From assembly GCA_900759715.1 (NCBI GenBank), contig CAAEXF010000044.1, forward strand, positions 46,895 through 110,894: 64,000 bases of DNA, given 5' to 3'. The notes under the pieces were generated by a model. That model was not told where the DNA came from. It saw nothing but the letters and a program-made list of their open reading frames with translations, and made no database searches. Positions 25,021 to 33,322 of this stretch are shown here, piece after piece (within the stretch, counting starts at the first letter, position 1; each line of letters starts with the position of its first letter). Position numbers and translations under genes: made by a program. This stretch comes from Clostridium_AM sp900759715 (GTDB taxonomy: Bacteria; Bacillota; Clostridia; Clostridiales; Clostridiaceae).

Positions 25021-26235
25021 TTAGTAGCTTCCGTATTCTCCATCCCATACTATACTTCTGTATTTATCAGGATCAGTGTCTCCCTCTGTACTAAATAAAA
25101 GTACTCTTGAATTTTCATTTAAATTTAATTTTTCTCTAAGCTCTTTCATATCTTCTCTAGTCATTATTGATGCTATAAGTCCTGCTGTAACTGCACCTGA
25201 TTCTCCTGAAACAACCTTGTTATCACCTTTTAATGGGTTACCTAACATTCTCATTCCCTTTGCTGAAACCCAATCAGGACAGGATACGAACACTTTGCTA
25301 TATCCTTTTAATACTTCCCATCCTATAGTGTTAGCTTCCCCACAAGCTAGTCCAGCCATTATAGTTGGCATATCTCCTGTAACTGCTCTAGCTTTTCCAT
25401 CTCCAGCTACTGCTGATTTATATAGACAGGCTGCTTCATCTGCTTCTACTATTACAGTAGTTGGACATTCAGCTCCAAATACTGATGCAAAGTAACCTTG
25501 AACAGCTCCTGCTAAAGAACCAACTCCAGCTTGTACAAAAATATGTGTAGGTCTTTCAATTTTTAACTCTCTTAACTGCTCTAGTGCTTCAGATGCCATA
25601 GTTCCATATCCCTGCATTATCCATGTTGGAATTTTTTCATATCCTTCCCATGCTGTATCTTGAACCATAACTCCATCGTGTTCTTCTGCATATTTTGCTC
25701 CTAATCTAACTGCATCATCATAATTCATATCAGTTATTGATGCTTCAGCACCTTCTGCACGAATGTTTTCTAGACGAGTTAATGATGATCCCTTTGGCAT
25801 ATATACAACTGATTTTTGTTTTAATTGATTAGCTGTCCATGCAACTCCACGACCATGATTTCCATCAGTAGCAGTTACAAAAGTAATCTCTCCAAGTTCT
25901 TTTCTTGTTTCATCAGAAGTAAGTTTTTCAAAATTAAGTTCTGAAATATCTTTGCCTAATCTCTCTGCTAAATATTTAGCCATAGCAAAAGATCCACCAA
26001 GAACCTTAAATGCATTTAATCCAAAACGATATGATTCATCTTTTATATAAACTCCACCTAATCCTAGGCTTTTTGCTAAGTTATCTAATCCTACTAATGG
26101 GGTTTTTGAGTACTGTGGAAAGCTTTCATGAAAATTTCTAGCCTTCTTTATTTCTTCATGTCCTAAAAAGTCAACAGATACCTCATTATTCTTTGATAAC
26201 ATATTATTTTCTTGCCATTGTATTTTACGGTCCAT
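25021..26235 (-). CDS. ygeX: Diaminopropionate ammonia-lyase YgeX
   Basis: This PLP-dependent enzyme splits 2,3-diaminopropionate into pyruvate and ammonia. The 404-residue length and Lys77 in NAFKVLGGSF match the E. coli enzyme exactly when ATG 26235 is used; GAGAGGT lies 7 bases upstream. It is the first gene of the minus-strand operon, 46 bases from a clear -24/-12 promoter. In recent work on gut anaerobes this gene type belongs to the set required for anaerobic urate breakdown, where the diaminopropionate-like fragment yields pyruvate and ammonia. Confidence 0.95.
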   Translation of the reverse strand: MDRKIQWQENNMLSKNNEVSVDFLGHEEIKKARNFHESFPQYSKTPLVGLDNLAKSLGLGGVYIKDESYRFGLNAFKVLGGSFAMAKYLAERLGKDISELNFEKLTSDETRKELGEITFVTATDGNHGRGVAWTANQLKQKSVVYMPKGSSLTRLENIRAEGAEASITDMNYDDAVRLGAKYAEEHDGVMVQDTAWEGYEKIPTWIMQGYGTMASEALEQLRELKIERPTHIFVQAGVGSLAGAVQGYFASVFGAECPTTVIVEADEAACLYKSAVAGDGKARAVTGDMPTIMAGLACGEANTIGWEVLKGYSKVFVSCPDWVSAKGMRMLGNPLKGDNKVVSGESGAVTAGLIASIMTREDMKELREKLNLNENSRVLLFSTEGDTDPDKYRSIVWDGEYGSY

Positions 26236-26280
26236 ATTAATACCTCTCTCCCTTGATTTTTTTCTACACAACTACTCATA

Positions 26281-26295
26281 GCAATTAACGTGCCA
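26281..26295 (-). promoter_or_regulatory. Sigma-54 (-24/-12) promoter of the ygeX operon
   Basis: On the minus strand the sequence reads TGGCAC-GTTAA-TTGC, an exact match to the sigma-54 consensus with GG and GC spaced correctly. The start of transcription would be near 26270, 35 bases before the ygeX ATG. Confidence 0.92.
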
Positions 26296-26312
26296 AAACT
26301 CGATTTTTTTCA

Positions 26313-26326
26313 TGAAAACTTTTTCA
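26313..26326 (-). promoter_or_regulatory. cre-like palindrome upstream of the sigma-54 promoter
   Basis: TGAAAACTTTTTCA, flanked A and T to give 7-bp arms, lies 17 bases upstream of the -24 element. It differs at one base from the 14-mer at 2701-2714 in front of the ribose operon. Possible CcpA site for catabolite control; inferred. Confidence 0.4.
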
Positions 26327-26459
26327 TAAAATCAGACTATTAGCAAATATCAATACTTTAAGATTATAAAAAAATTTTTAAATACAAAAAAATATGCATG
26401 GATCTACATTTTGCTCCATGCATACTTTTTACTCATAATCTATTTTTTTACATTTTTCG

Positions 26460-26552
26460 TTATCAAATTGATAAGCAATTATCAATTTGATAAAAGCTCA
26501 TTCCAGCAAACTTTATCTAAAATTTAACGAGAAATAGTTATCAAATTGATAA
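26460..26552. promoter_or_regulatory. Three enhancer (UAS) sites for the ygeX operon
   Basis: Three near-palindromic 15-mers occur: TTATCAAATTGATAA at 26460-26474, TTATCAATTTGATAA at 26479-26493 and TTATCAAATTGATAA at 26538-26552. Their centres lie 186, 205 and 264 bp from the -12 C of the ygeX promoter, the range used by sigma-54 enhancer sites. The last abuts the stop codon of the regulator gene. The gap 26296-26552 holds these sites, the cre-like element and no gene. Confidence 0.85.
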
Positions 26553-28307
26553 TTACTTAACTCCTTCTAATTTTCTATAGAGAGTAGCTATTCCAATCCC
26601 TAATTGCTTAGCTGCTGCTTGTTTGCCTTTTGTGTCATCACCATAAATCTCAAGAGCTTTTAATATATATTCCTTTTCTATATCCTTAAGTTTTCTTATA
26701 ACATTTTCTTGATTTTGCTCATAGTCATCGGTGTTTTCATAATCTAAAATATTCTGCGGCAGCATTTCTAACTTTAATACTCCACTTTCATCTGCCATAT
26801 TTATCATAAACTCTATTGTGTTTTCTAGTTCCCTAACATTACCTGGCCAAGAGTAATTTATAAGCATTTGTTTTGCCTGATTATCTATTAAATGGACAGA
26901 TTTATCAAATAGCTTATTATACTTTTCCACCATATTCATAGCTATATGCTCAATATCTTCCCTTCTTGCTCTCAAAGGTGGAATCTCCATTGGAATAACA
27001 TTAAGACGATAATATAAATCCTCTCTAAACTTATTTTCACTTATAAGCTTTCTTATATCTTTGTTTGTTGCAGCAATCACCCTGATATCTAGCTCTATAA
27101 GCTGATTTGAACCTATTCTGGCAATTTTTCTTTCCTGAAGAACCCTCAAAAGCTTAACTTGAAGATAAAGTGGCATATCACCTATTTCGTCTAAAAATAT
27201 TGTACCTTTATTAGCTAATTCAAATTTCCCTATTCTACCGCCCGGATCAGCGCCACTAAATGCACCTCTCACATAACCAAAGAGCTCACTCTCTAGCAAG
27301 GTATCCGGTATTGCACCACAGTTAATTGCTATAAAAGGCTTGCCATTTCTATCACTCTCTGAATGGACAGCTCTTGCAATAAGCTCTTTACCAGTACCAC
27401 TCTCCCCTGTAATAAGCACTGTAGACTTTGATGATGCTACCTTTTTTATTTTCTCCTTTAATAGTGTCATAGCTCTAGATGTTCCTGCAATATCCTCAGT
27501 TTTAATAGGTTTCCATGCATAAGCTGTCTCATATATCTCTGTTTTTACCTTCTTTAGCTCATTAAAAATAAATATCTTATCATATTCTCCCAATATAGGA
27601 TAAACTGGTATCAATCTTCCCATAAGATTAATCTTTCGTCCATCTATATTTATAGTGTACATTTCTCCACCCATTATATATTCACTAGTGGCATTTATAT
27701 CTATTATTTTATTTAGATGAGCTGCTGTGAGCTTTAATTGTTTCATAGCACTACTGTTCATATGAACAATTTCATTATCATTATTTGTGATTAGAACACC
27801 TTTATCTACACTATCGATAACCTGCTTTAAAACTTCTACCATCATCTGATCTCGTTTATTTTCTGAGTATTCATAAGCCTTGGCGCTAATGAACTCTTCT
27901 ATTTGAGATAAAAACTCCAAATAAAAGTCTAAATTTTTAATTAGATGTTCTTTTTGATCTTCATTTGAACAAATTAGGCCTATTACACCTATTATTTCAT
28001 TGTTTAGCTTTATAGGATTACATACCTGCATTTTCTCAATACAGCAATCTTTGTCAACACATTCCTCACATAGATAATGGGCTCCTGGGTTTTTTACAAT
28101 GTGATTTTCTCCTGTTATTAAAGTATGTTTATAGATATATCCTTTCTTTGATATATTCTCATTAATTCTATTTTTATAAATACCAGTACCTGCAATTCTG
28201 ATAAGATTTTTATCTACAATTTCAACTTCAACTTTTATTATAGTAGAAATTACATTTGCATATTTTATAACAGTGTCTTGTATATGCTTTAATATTGAAA
28301 CTTCCAT
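26553..28307 (-). CDS. Sigma-54-dependent enhancer-binding regulator of the purine/selenium island
   Basis: This 584-residue activator has an N-terminal sensor domain with a cysteine cluster (Cys80, 83, 88, 89, 96), a PAS-like segment at about 160-255, and an AAA+ core at about 275-505. The core has Walker A GESGTGKE (301-308), loop GAFSGA (348-353) and Walker B TIFLDE. A Fis-type helix-turn-helix occupies about 555-582. Ser replaces Thr in the GAFTGA loop that touches sigma-54. The gene lies between its two presumed targets, each with a -24/-12 promoter and three shared upstream sites. E. coli has a comparable regulator, YgeV, in its ygeWXY region. The Cys cluster suggests redox, metal or Fe-S sensing; the ligand is unknown. 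Confidence 0.92.
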   Translation of the reverse strand: MEVSILKHIQDTVIKYANVISTIIKVEVEIVDKNLIRIAGTGIYKNRINENISKKGYIYKHTLITGENHIVKNPGAHYLCEECVDKDCCIEKMQVCNPIKLNNEIIGVIGLICSNEDQKEHLIKNLDFYLEFLSQIEEFISAKAYEYSENKRDQMMVEVLKQVIDSVDKGVLITNNDNEIVHMNSSAMKQLKLTAAHLNKIIDINATSEYIMGGEMYTINIDGRKINLMGRLIPVYPILGEYDKIFIFNELKKVKTEIYETAYAWKPIKTEDIAGTSRAMTLLKEKIKKVASSKSTVLITGESGTGKELIARAVHSESDRNGKPFIAINCGAIPDTLLESELFGYVRGAFSGADPGGRIGKFELANKGTIFLDEIGDMPLYLQVKLLRVLQERKIARIGSNQLIELDIRVIAATNKDIRKLISENKFREDLYYRLNVIPMEIPPLRARREDIEHIAMNMVEKYNKLFDKSVHLIDNQAKQMLINYSWPGNVRELENTIEFMINMADESGVLKLEMLPQNILDYENTDDYEQNQENVIRKLKDIEKEYILKALEIYGDDTKGKQAAAKQLGIGIATLYRKLEGVK

Positions 28308-28360
28308 AGTACTCCCTTCTCTATTCTAATTTATAATTTATTTTAAAATTCATACAACTT

Positions 28361-28464
28361 TTATCAAAATGATAACACATTTTGTCGAACTTTAAAAGAT
28401 AATATGCTATAAATGTATTGTAATATATTATTATCAAAACGATAACTTTTTATCAATATGATAA
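28361..28464. promoter_or_regulatory. Three enhancer (UAS) sites for the yqeC operon
   Basis: TTATCAAAATGATAA lies at 28361-28375, TTATCAAAACGATAA at 28431-28445 and TTATCAATATGATAA at 28450-28464. Centres are 275, 205 and 186 bp from the -12 C of the yqeC promoter. Two of the three distances equal those on the ygeX side. The region 28308-28697 otherwise holds only AT-rich DNA and the promoter; no gene is seen. Confidence 0.85.
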
Positions 28465-28628
28465 TAAAAAATCCAACTATTTTACATAATATTACTTAGT
28501 AGTAACCTTTGTACAAGCAAATTTTATAACTATTTATAATTATAAAATTTTTGCAATGACTTAAAGACCGCTATTTTACTAACTAATTTTATATTAGCAT
28601 GCCTTTAATTAAGATTATTTATTTTTCC

Positions 28629-28643
28629 TGGCATACTAGTTGC
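28629..28643 (+). promoter_or_regulatory. Sigma-54 (-24/-12) promoter of the yqeC operon
   Basis: TGGCAT-ACTAG-TTGC has invariant GG and GC at -24 and -12 with correct spacing. It lies 55 bases ahead of the yqeC ATG. Confidence 0.9.
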
Positions 28644-28697
28644 TTCTAATCTTTTATACAGAATTATAAATTAACTCCATCATGCATGAGGTAAGGT

Positions 28698-29432
28698 ATG
28701 AAATTAAAAGAATTACTAGATTTGAAGAAAGAATGTATAGTTTCTATTGTAGGAGCTGGAGGTAAAACCTCCCTTATGTTTAATTTAGCTGAAGAGCTGA
28801 AAGAAGAAAGCAAAGTATTAGTAACAACAACTACTAAAATATTTCTACCAAGTAAGAATCAATATAATTATATGTGTCTAGATAAAAAAGATTATGGATA
28901 CTATAGCCAAGTTAACAACAAAGGCATTTACATTTTTGGTAGTTCCCTAAACGAGGCTGGTAAAGTTGTTGGTTTAGATAATAACACTATAGAAACGGTT
29001 TCTAAATCTTTTAATTATACATTAATAGAGGCAGATGGATCTAAGATGAAACCTATCAAAGGGTGGAATATTAATGAACCTGTAATATACAAAAAAACAA
29101 ATAAAACAATTGGAATATTAGATATAAAAACAATAGGAAAAAGGATTAATGATACTAACGTTCATAGGCTTGAAGAATTTTTAAAATTGACAAATTCAAC
29201 AATAAATGAACCTATAAATATACAGCATCTTATTTCCTTAATACTTCATCCAAATGGATTATTTAAGAATGCCTTAGGAGAAAAAATACTTTTTATTAAT
29301 AAAATTGAAAATGCTGATGAATTACTAATAGCAAATAAGCTTTTAGAATCCTTGCTAGAAAAGAGCAATATTTGCTTCAACAAAGTAATTTTAGGAAGCT
29401 TAATAAGTAAAAAATATCAATTAGCTTTTTAG
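28698..29432 (+). CDS. yqeC: Selenium cofactor biosynthesis protein YqeC
   Basis: This 244-residue protein has an N-terminal P-loop GAGGKTS at residues 19-25, followed by a conserved TTTTKIF and a later EADGSKMKPIKGW block. That pattern is typical of YqeC, a marker for maturation of the selenium-containing molybdenum cofactor of hydroxylases. The exact chemistry is not settled. It is the first gene of the plus-strand maturation operon under its own sigma-54 promoter, so it should be co-induced with xdh. GAGGTAAGG is the ribosome site. Confidence 0.9.
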   Translation: MKLKELLDLKKECIVSIVGAGGKTSLMFNLAEELKEESKVLVTTTTKIFLPSKNQYNYMCLDKKDYGYYSQVNNKGIYIFGSSLNEAGKVVGLDNNTIETVSKSFNYTLIEADGSKMKPIKGWNINEPVIYKKTNKTIGILDIKTIGKRINDTNVHRLEEFLKLTNSTINEPINIQHLISLILHPNGLFKNALGEKILFINKIENADELLIANKLLESLLEKSNICFNKVILGSLISKKYQLAF

Positions 29433-29458
29433 CTGTATCTAGCTTAGGAGGATGCTAA

Positions 29459-30058
29459 ATGATTAATGCTATTATTTTGGCAGCAGGTTATAGCAAAAGG
29501 ATGGGCGAGAATAAACTTTCTTTAAACCTTAATGGACAGTCTATAATTGAACATGTTATGGATTCGGTGTTGTCTTATAATTTTAATGATATCGTTTTAA
29601 TTGGGAAAGATGAAAATGTATTAAAACTGTCTCAAAAAAGAGGCATTAAAACTATTTTTAACGATAGGGCCATTTATGGTCAAAGTGAATCAATTAAACT
29701 TGGAATTATTAACTCTTGTGATGCTGATGGTTATATGTTCTTCACTGGTGATCAACCTTTTATAGATACAGATACAATAAGACTTTTAAATTATGCCTTT
29801 GATAAATACAAGCATTCAATTATTGTTCCTACTTTTGATTCCAGAAGAGGTTCTCCCGTCATCTTTCCTAAAAGGTTTAGGGACGAATTATTATGTCTTC
29901 AAGGTGATACTGGCGGTCGAATAATAATAGATAAATACAAGAATGATGTGCGTTTCGTAGAGCTAAATAATCAATTGCCTTTACTTGATATTGATACACC
30001 AGAAGATTATAAAAATATATTAGATATAATAAACAGAAGGACGGTTAGATATGTTTAA
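29459..30058 (+). CDS. MocA-like molybdenum cofactor nucleotidyltransferase
   Basis: This 199-residue GT-A-fold nucleotidyltransferase has the opening motif AIILAAGYSKRMGENK and a FTGDQPF metal-binding strand near residue 97. MocA adds CMP to molybdopterin-Mo to make the cytosine dinucleotide cofactor used by xanthine-oxidase family enzymes; this homologue presumably serves the xanthine dehydrogenase of the island. AGGAGG lies 6 bases before ATG. It overlaps the next gene by 8 bases, a sign of translational coupling. Confidence 0.87.
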   Translation: MINAIILAAGYSKRMGENKLSLNLNGQSIIEHVMDSVLSYNFNDIVLIGKDENVLKLSQKRGIKTIFNDRAIYGQSESIKLGIINSCDADGYMFFTGDQPFIDTDTIRLLNYAFDKYKHSIIVPTFDSRRGSPVIFPKRFRDELLCLQGDTGGRIIIDKYKNDVRFVELNNQLPLLDIDTPEDYKNILDIINRRTVRYV

Positions 30059-30899
30059 TGAACTTGTAATTGTTAGAGGCGGAGGAGATATAGCCTCAGG
30101 AACAATCCAAAAACTACACAGAAGTGGATTTAAAGTTCTAATATTAGAAGTATCAACTCCTACCTCAATAAGAAGAACTGTTTGTTTCAGCGAAGCCATA
30201 TATGAAGGCCAAATTACAATAGAAGGTATTACTTCCGTTTATGCATGCAATGTTAAAGAAGTTAAGAAAGCATGGCTAGAAAACAAAATACCAGTAGTTG
30301 TAGATCCAAATGGCCTATATATAGATGTTCTTAAACCTCAAATTGTAGTTGATGCAATTTTAGCCAAAAAGAACTTAGGTACTACTATGAATATGGCTGA
30401 TATAACTATTGCCTTAGGACCAGGCTTTGAGGCTGGAAAAGATGTACATGCTGTAATTGAAACTATGAGAGGTCATAATTTAGGAAGAGTGATATTAGAA
30501 GGCTGCGCTAAAAAAAATACCGGAATCCCTGGTAATATAATGGGCTACTCAAAAGAAAGAGTAATATATAGCCCTTGTGCTGGAGTTATTAGAAACCTTC
30601 GTAATATTGGTGATATAGTTGATGCCAATGACACAATAGCTTATATAGATGATACGGAAGTTAAAGCTAGTATAAATGGACTACTAAGAGGAATTATAAG
30701 AAATGGAAGTAATGTAGCTGCGAAATTTAAAATAGCAGATATTGATCCAAGAATTACGGAAAAGGAAAATTGTTACACAATTTCAGATAAGGCAAGAAGT
30801 ATTGGCGGCGGAGTATTAGAGGCTATACTATACTTAAAAAATAACAAAAATTATGGAGTGTGTGGCTATGGACGAAAAGATATTAAAAGAAGTATATGA
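30051..30899 (+). CDS. yqeB: YqeB / EF2563-type selenium-dependent molybdenum hydroxylase maturation protein
   Basis: This 282-residue protein of the YqeB family, a genomic marker of selenium-dependent molybdenum hydroxylases, has an N-terminal Rossmann-like ELVIVRGGGDIASGTIQKLH segment. A C-terminal half contains a biotinyl-like hammerhead strand set (SPCAGVIRNLRNIGDIVDAND). It is thought to help insert or form the selenium ligand at molybdenum. Overlaps link it to both neighbours: 8 bases with mocA-like and 32 with the XdhC-like gene. Confidence 0.9.
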   Translation: MFNELVIVRGGGDIASGTIQKLHRSGFKVLILEVSTPTSIRRTVCFSEAIYEGQITIEGITSVYACNVKEVKKAWLENKIPVVVDPNGLYIDVLKPQIVVDAILAKKNLGTTMNMADITIALGPGFEAGKDVHAVIETMRGHNLGRVILEGCAKKNTGIPGNIMGYSKERVIYSPCAGVIRNLRNIGDIVDANDTIAYIDDTEVKASINGLLRGIIRNGSNVAAKFKIADIDPRITEKENCYTISDKARSIGGGVLEAILYLKNNKNYGVCGYGRKDIKRSI

Positions 30900-31677
30900 T
30901 AGCTTACGTAGTGGTGAAAGGGTTGCCCTAGCCACTATAACAGATTCATCAGGATCTGCTCCAAGAAAAGCAGGATCTACCATGGCAGTATGGAAAGATG
31001 GCAGAATATTAGGCTCTATTGGAGGAGGTATAGTTGAGCATAAGGTCATTCTTAAAGCTATAGAATGTATTGACCAAGGCGATGATAGTAATTTTGAATA
31101 TATATTAAATGAAAAAGGTGGTCTAGATGCACAGTGTGGTGGTCAGGTTAAAGGTTTTATAAAAGTTTTTACTCCTAGCCCTAAACTGCTTATAGCTGGT
31201 GCTGGTCATATAGGACAACAACTTCATAAACTAGGAAAAATATTAGGCTTTTATACAGTGATTTTTGATGATAGAGAAGAATTTGCAAATAGCACAGTAT
31301 TTGATGATGCAGATGAGATTATCATAGGCAACATAGGTGATACTTTATCTAATTACAAGTTTGATGAAAATACTTATGTAACCATAGTTACAAAAGGTCA
31401 TAGGTCCGACAGTGATGCGCTTATGGCTTCAGTATCTAAGGGTGCTGCCTATGTTGGAATGATTGGAAGTACTAAAAAAATACTTTTCATCATGCAAAAT
31501 TTAATGAATGCTGGGGTTCCCAAGGAGGAATTGCAAAAAGTATATACTCCAATGGGGCTGAATATAGCCTCAGAAAAACCTGAGGAAATAGCACTTGGTA
31601 TTTTAAGCGAGATATTGCTCATTAAAAATAAAGGTTCATTAGATCATTTAAAGAATTTAAAAAATATAAACATTTAA
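30868..31677 (+). CDS. XdhC/CoxI-family molybdenum hydroxylase maturation factor
   Basis: XdhC-type chaperones bind the molybdenum cofactor and help insert the terminal sulfur (or here possibly selenium) before loading it into the hydroxylase. The 269-residue protein has the N-terminal XdhC block GSAPRKAGSTMAV and SIGGGIVEHKV. A C-terminal Rossmann domain begins LLIAGAGHIGQQL. ATG 30868 is chosen because GGAG lies 9 bases upstream; the frame is open to 30853. It is coupled to yqeB by overlap and precedes moaA. Confidence 0.92.
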   Translation: MDEKILKEVYDSLRSGERVALATITDSSGSAPRKAGSTMAVWKDGRILGSIGGGIVEHKVILKAIECIDQGDDSNFEYILNEKGGLDAQCGGQVKGFIKVFTPSPKLLIAGAGHIGQQLHKLGKILGFYTVIFDDREEFANSTVFDDADEIIIGNIGDTLSNYKFDENTYVTIVTKGHRSDSDALMASVSKGAAYVGMIGSTKKILFIMQNLMNAGVPKEELQKVYTPMGLNIASEKPEEIALGILSEILLIKNKGSLDHLKNLKNINI

Positions 31678-31743
31678 CTATGTTTATATATAGCAGTGTT
31701 TTGCTTGTTGCGACTAATATAGATATAAAAGGAGGTGGATATA

Positions 31744-32715
31744 GTGCTAGATAAATGCGGGAGAAATATAAATTACCTTAGAATTTCGGTAACAGATAGA
31801 TGTAATCTAAGATGCATATATTGTATGCCGAATAAAGGAATAAAGTTTATGCCTGAATCTAACCTGCTGAAGCTTGATGAGATTTATAGAATCGTCAAGT
31901 TAACCTCCGAACTAGGTATATCGAAGGTAAGATTAACTGGAGGGGAACCTCTTGTAAGAGAAGGTATTGTGGATCTTATAAAAGATATAAAATCTTTACC
32001 TAACATAGATGAAGTCTGTATTACTACCAATGGAATACTTTTAGCCCAGCATATACCCTCTCTAATTAAAGCTGGCCTTGATAGAGTTAATATTAGCTTA
32101 GATACTCTAAAGGAAGATGTATACAGTAATATAACTCGTGGTGGTGACCTAAAGAGCGTAATTAATTCTTTAAATTTCGCTGTAGATAATGGTCTGAAGG
32201 TTAAAATAAATACTGTCATTATTGAGGGTTTTAATAGCAATGAAATTATGGATTTTGTTGCTATTACAGAAAATAATCCTATAGATGTTAGGTTTATAGA
32301 ACTTATGCCTATAGGTGAAGGTAAAAATTTTAAATCTATATCCACTCAACAAATAAAAGATATTATTTCAAAAAATTCTTCTTTGACGATCTGTGATAGT
32401 ATAACTAATCATGAAGGCCCTGCTTCATATTTCAAAACTGAAAAAGGAATAGGAAAAATAGGATTTATAAGTGCTATGAGTCATTCCTTTTGCGAAAACT
32501 GTAATAGAATTCGCCTAACCTCTGAAGGTTTTTTAAAACAATGTCTTCATTGGAATTCAGGAACAGATTTAAGGAGTCTAATTAGAAATGGTATAACTGA
32601 TGCTGAATTAAAAGAAGTAATTAAGAGGGATATTTTTAATAAACCTATAAGACATAAATTTAATGATAATGATAGTGACTCCGACAATAGATTAATGTAT
32701 CAAATCGGAGGCTAA
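31744..32715 (+). CDS. moaA: GTP 3',8-cyclase MoaA
   Basis: This radical-SAM enzyme converts GTP to 3',8-cyclo-GTP, the first step of molybdopterin synthesis. The radical-SAM triad is Cys20, Cys24 and Cys27 (CNLRCIYC). The C-terminal substrate-side cluster uses Cys250, Cys253 and Cys267, and the protein ends in the essential Gly-Gly. GTG at 31744 is preferred because GGAGGT lies 7 bases upstream; a GTG at 31735 overlaps that site. Placement in the island ensures cofactor supply when xanthine dehydrogenase is induced. No other moa/moe genes are visible. Confidence 0.95.
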   Translation: MLDKCGRNINYLRISVTDRCNLRCIYCMPNKGIKFMPESNLLKLDEIYRIVKLTSELGISKVRLTGGEPLVREGIVDLIKDIKSLPNIDEVCITTNGILLAQHIPSLIKAGLDRVNISLDTLKEDVYSNITRGGDLKSVINSLNFAVDNGLKVKINTVIIEGFNSNEIMDFVAITENNPIDVRFIELMPIGEGKNFKSISTQQIKDIISKNSSLTICDSITNHEGPASYFKTEKGIGKIGFISAMSHSFCENCNRIRLTSEGFLKQCLHWNSGTDLRSLIRNGITDAELKEVIKRDIFNKPIRHKFNDNDSDSDNRLMYQIGG

Positions 32716-32786
32716 TGCTTACCCTCATAAAGTAATTATTACTTTATGATTTATTAAATAAATCAATTTACAGGAGGATTAACAAC

Positions 32787-33164
32787 ATGGAAAAAAAGAT
32801 AATAAGCACAACAAATGCTCCAGGAGCAGTAGGACCTTATTCTCAAGCGGTTAAAGTTGGGAATTTAGTATTTACATCAGGTCAACTCCCATTAGATCCA
32901 GTAACTGGAGAATTAATTGGAGACGTTAAAAAAGCTACAGAAAAATCATTAGAAAATGTAAAAGCTATTCTTGAAGAAGCAGGAACATCCTTAGATAAAG
33001 TTATTAAAACAACTGTTTTCGTAAAGAATATGAGTGATTTCGCTGCTGTTAACGAAGTTTATGCAAAATACTTCCAAAAGGACATGCCTGCAAGATCATG
33101 CGTGCAAGTAGTACTTCCAAAAGATGCTTTAGTTGAAATAGAAGTAATCGCATTAGCTGAATAA
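32787..33164 (+). CDS. ridA: RidA-family enamine/imine deaminase
   Basis: RidA hydrolyses reactive 2-aminoacrylate-type enamines released by PLP enzymes. The 125-residue length and family motifs GPYSQAV, FTSGQLP and the C-terminal PARSCVQVV with the substrate-binding Arg are present. Diaminopropionate ammonia-lyase (ygeX) generates just this kind of intermediate, so its place at the end of the maturation operon makes metabolic sense. AGGAGG ribosome site; a strong terminator follows. Confidence 0.95.
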   Translation: MEKKIISTTNAPGAVGPYSQAVKVGNLVFTSGQLPLDPVTGELIGDVKKATEKSLENVKAILEEAGTSLDKVIKTTVFVKNMSDFAAVNEVYAKYFQKDMPARSCVQVVLPKDALVEIEVIALAE

Positions 33165-33170
33165 AATCAT

Positions 33171-33203
33171 AAAAAGAGTGAACGAAATGTTCACTCTTTT
33201 TAT
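33171..33203 (+). terminator. Terminator after ridA
   Basis: Arms AAAAAGAGTGAAC and GTTCACTCTTTTT with a five-base loop mark the right end of the island. Confidence 0.92.
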
Positions 33204-33322
33204 GTTATATTAGTTTTAAATTTAAATAGCTTAAATTTGAGTTATCACCTATAAACGCTTATAATTATTATATCATTTACTTACTATTAATAATTATATA
33301 GAAAGGAACTTTATAAATAATT

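Noticed and set aside
26460..28464. TTATCAA-type repeats as a CRISPR or mobile repeat array
   Set aside because: They are short near-palindromes confined to the two promoter flanks with promoter-related spacing; no spacers or cas genes.
15291..32715. In-frame UGA/selenocysteine in the selenium-linked genes
   Set aside because: All these genes have uninterrupted frames of normal family length; selenium here would be in the cofactor, not in the protein.
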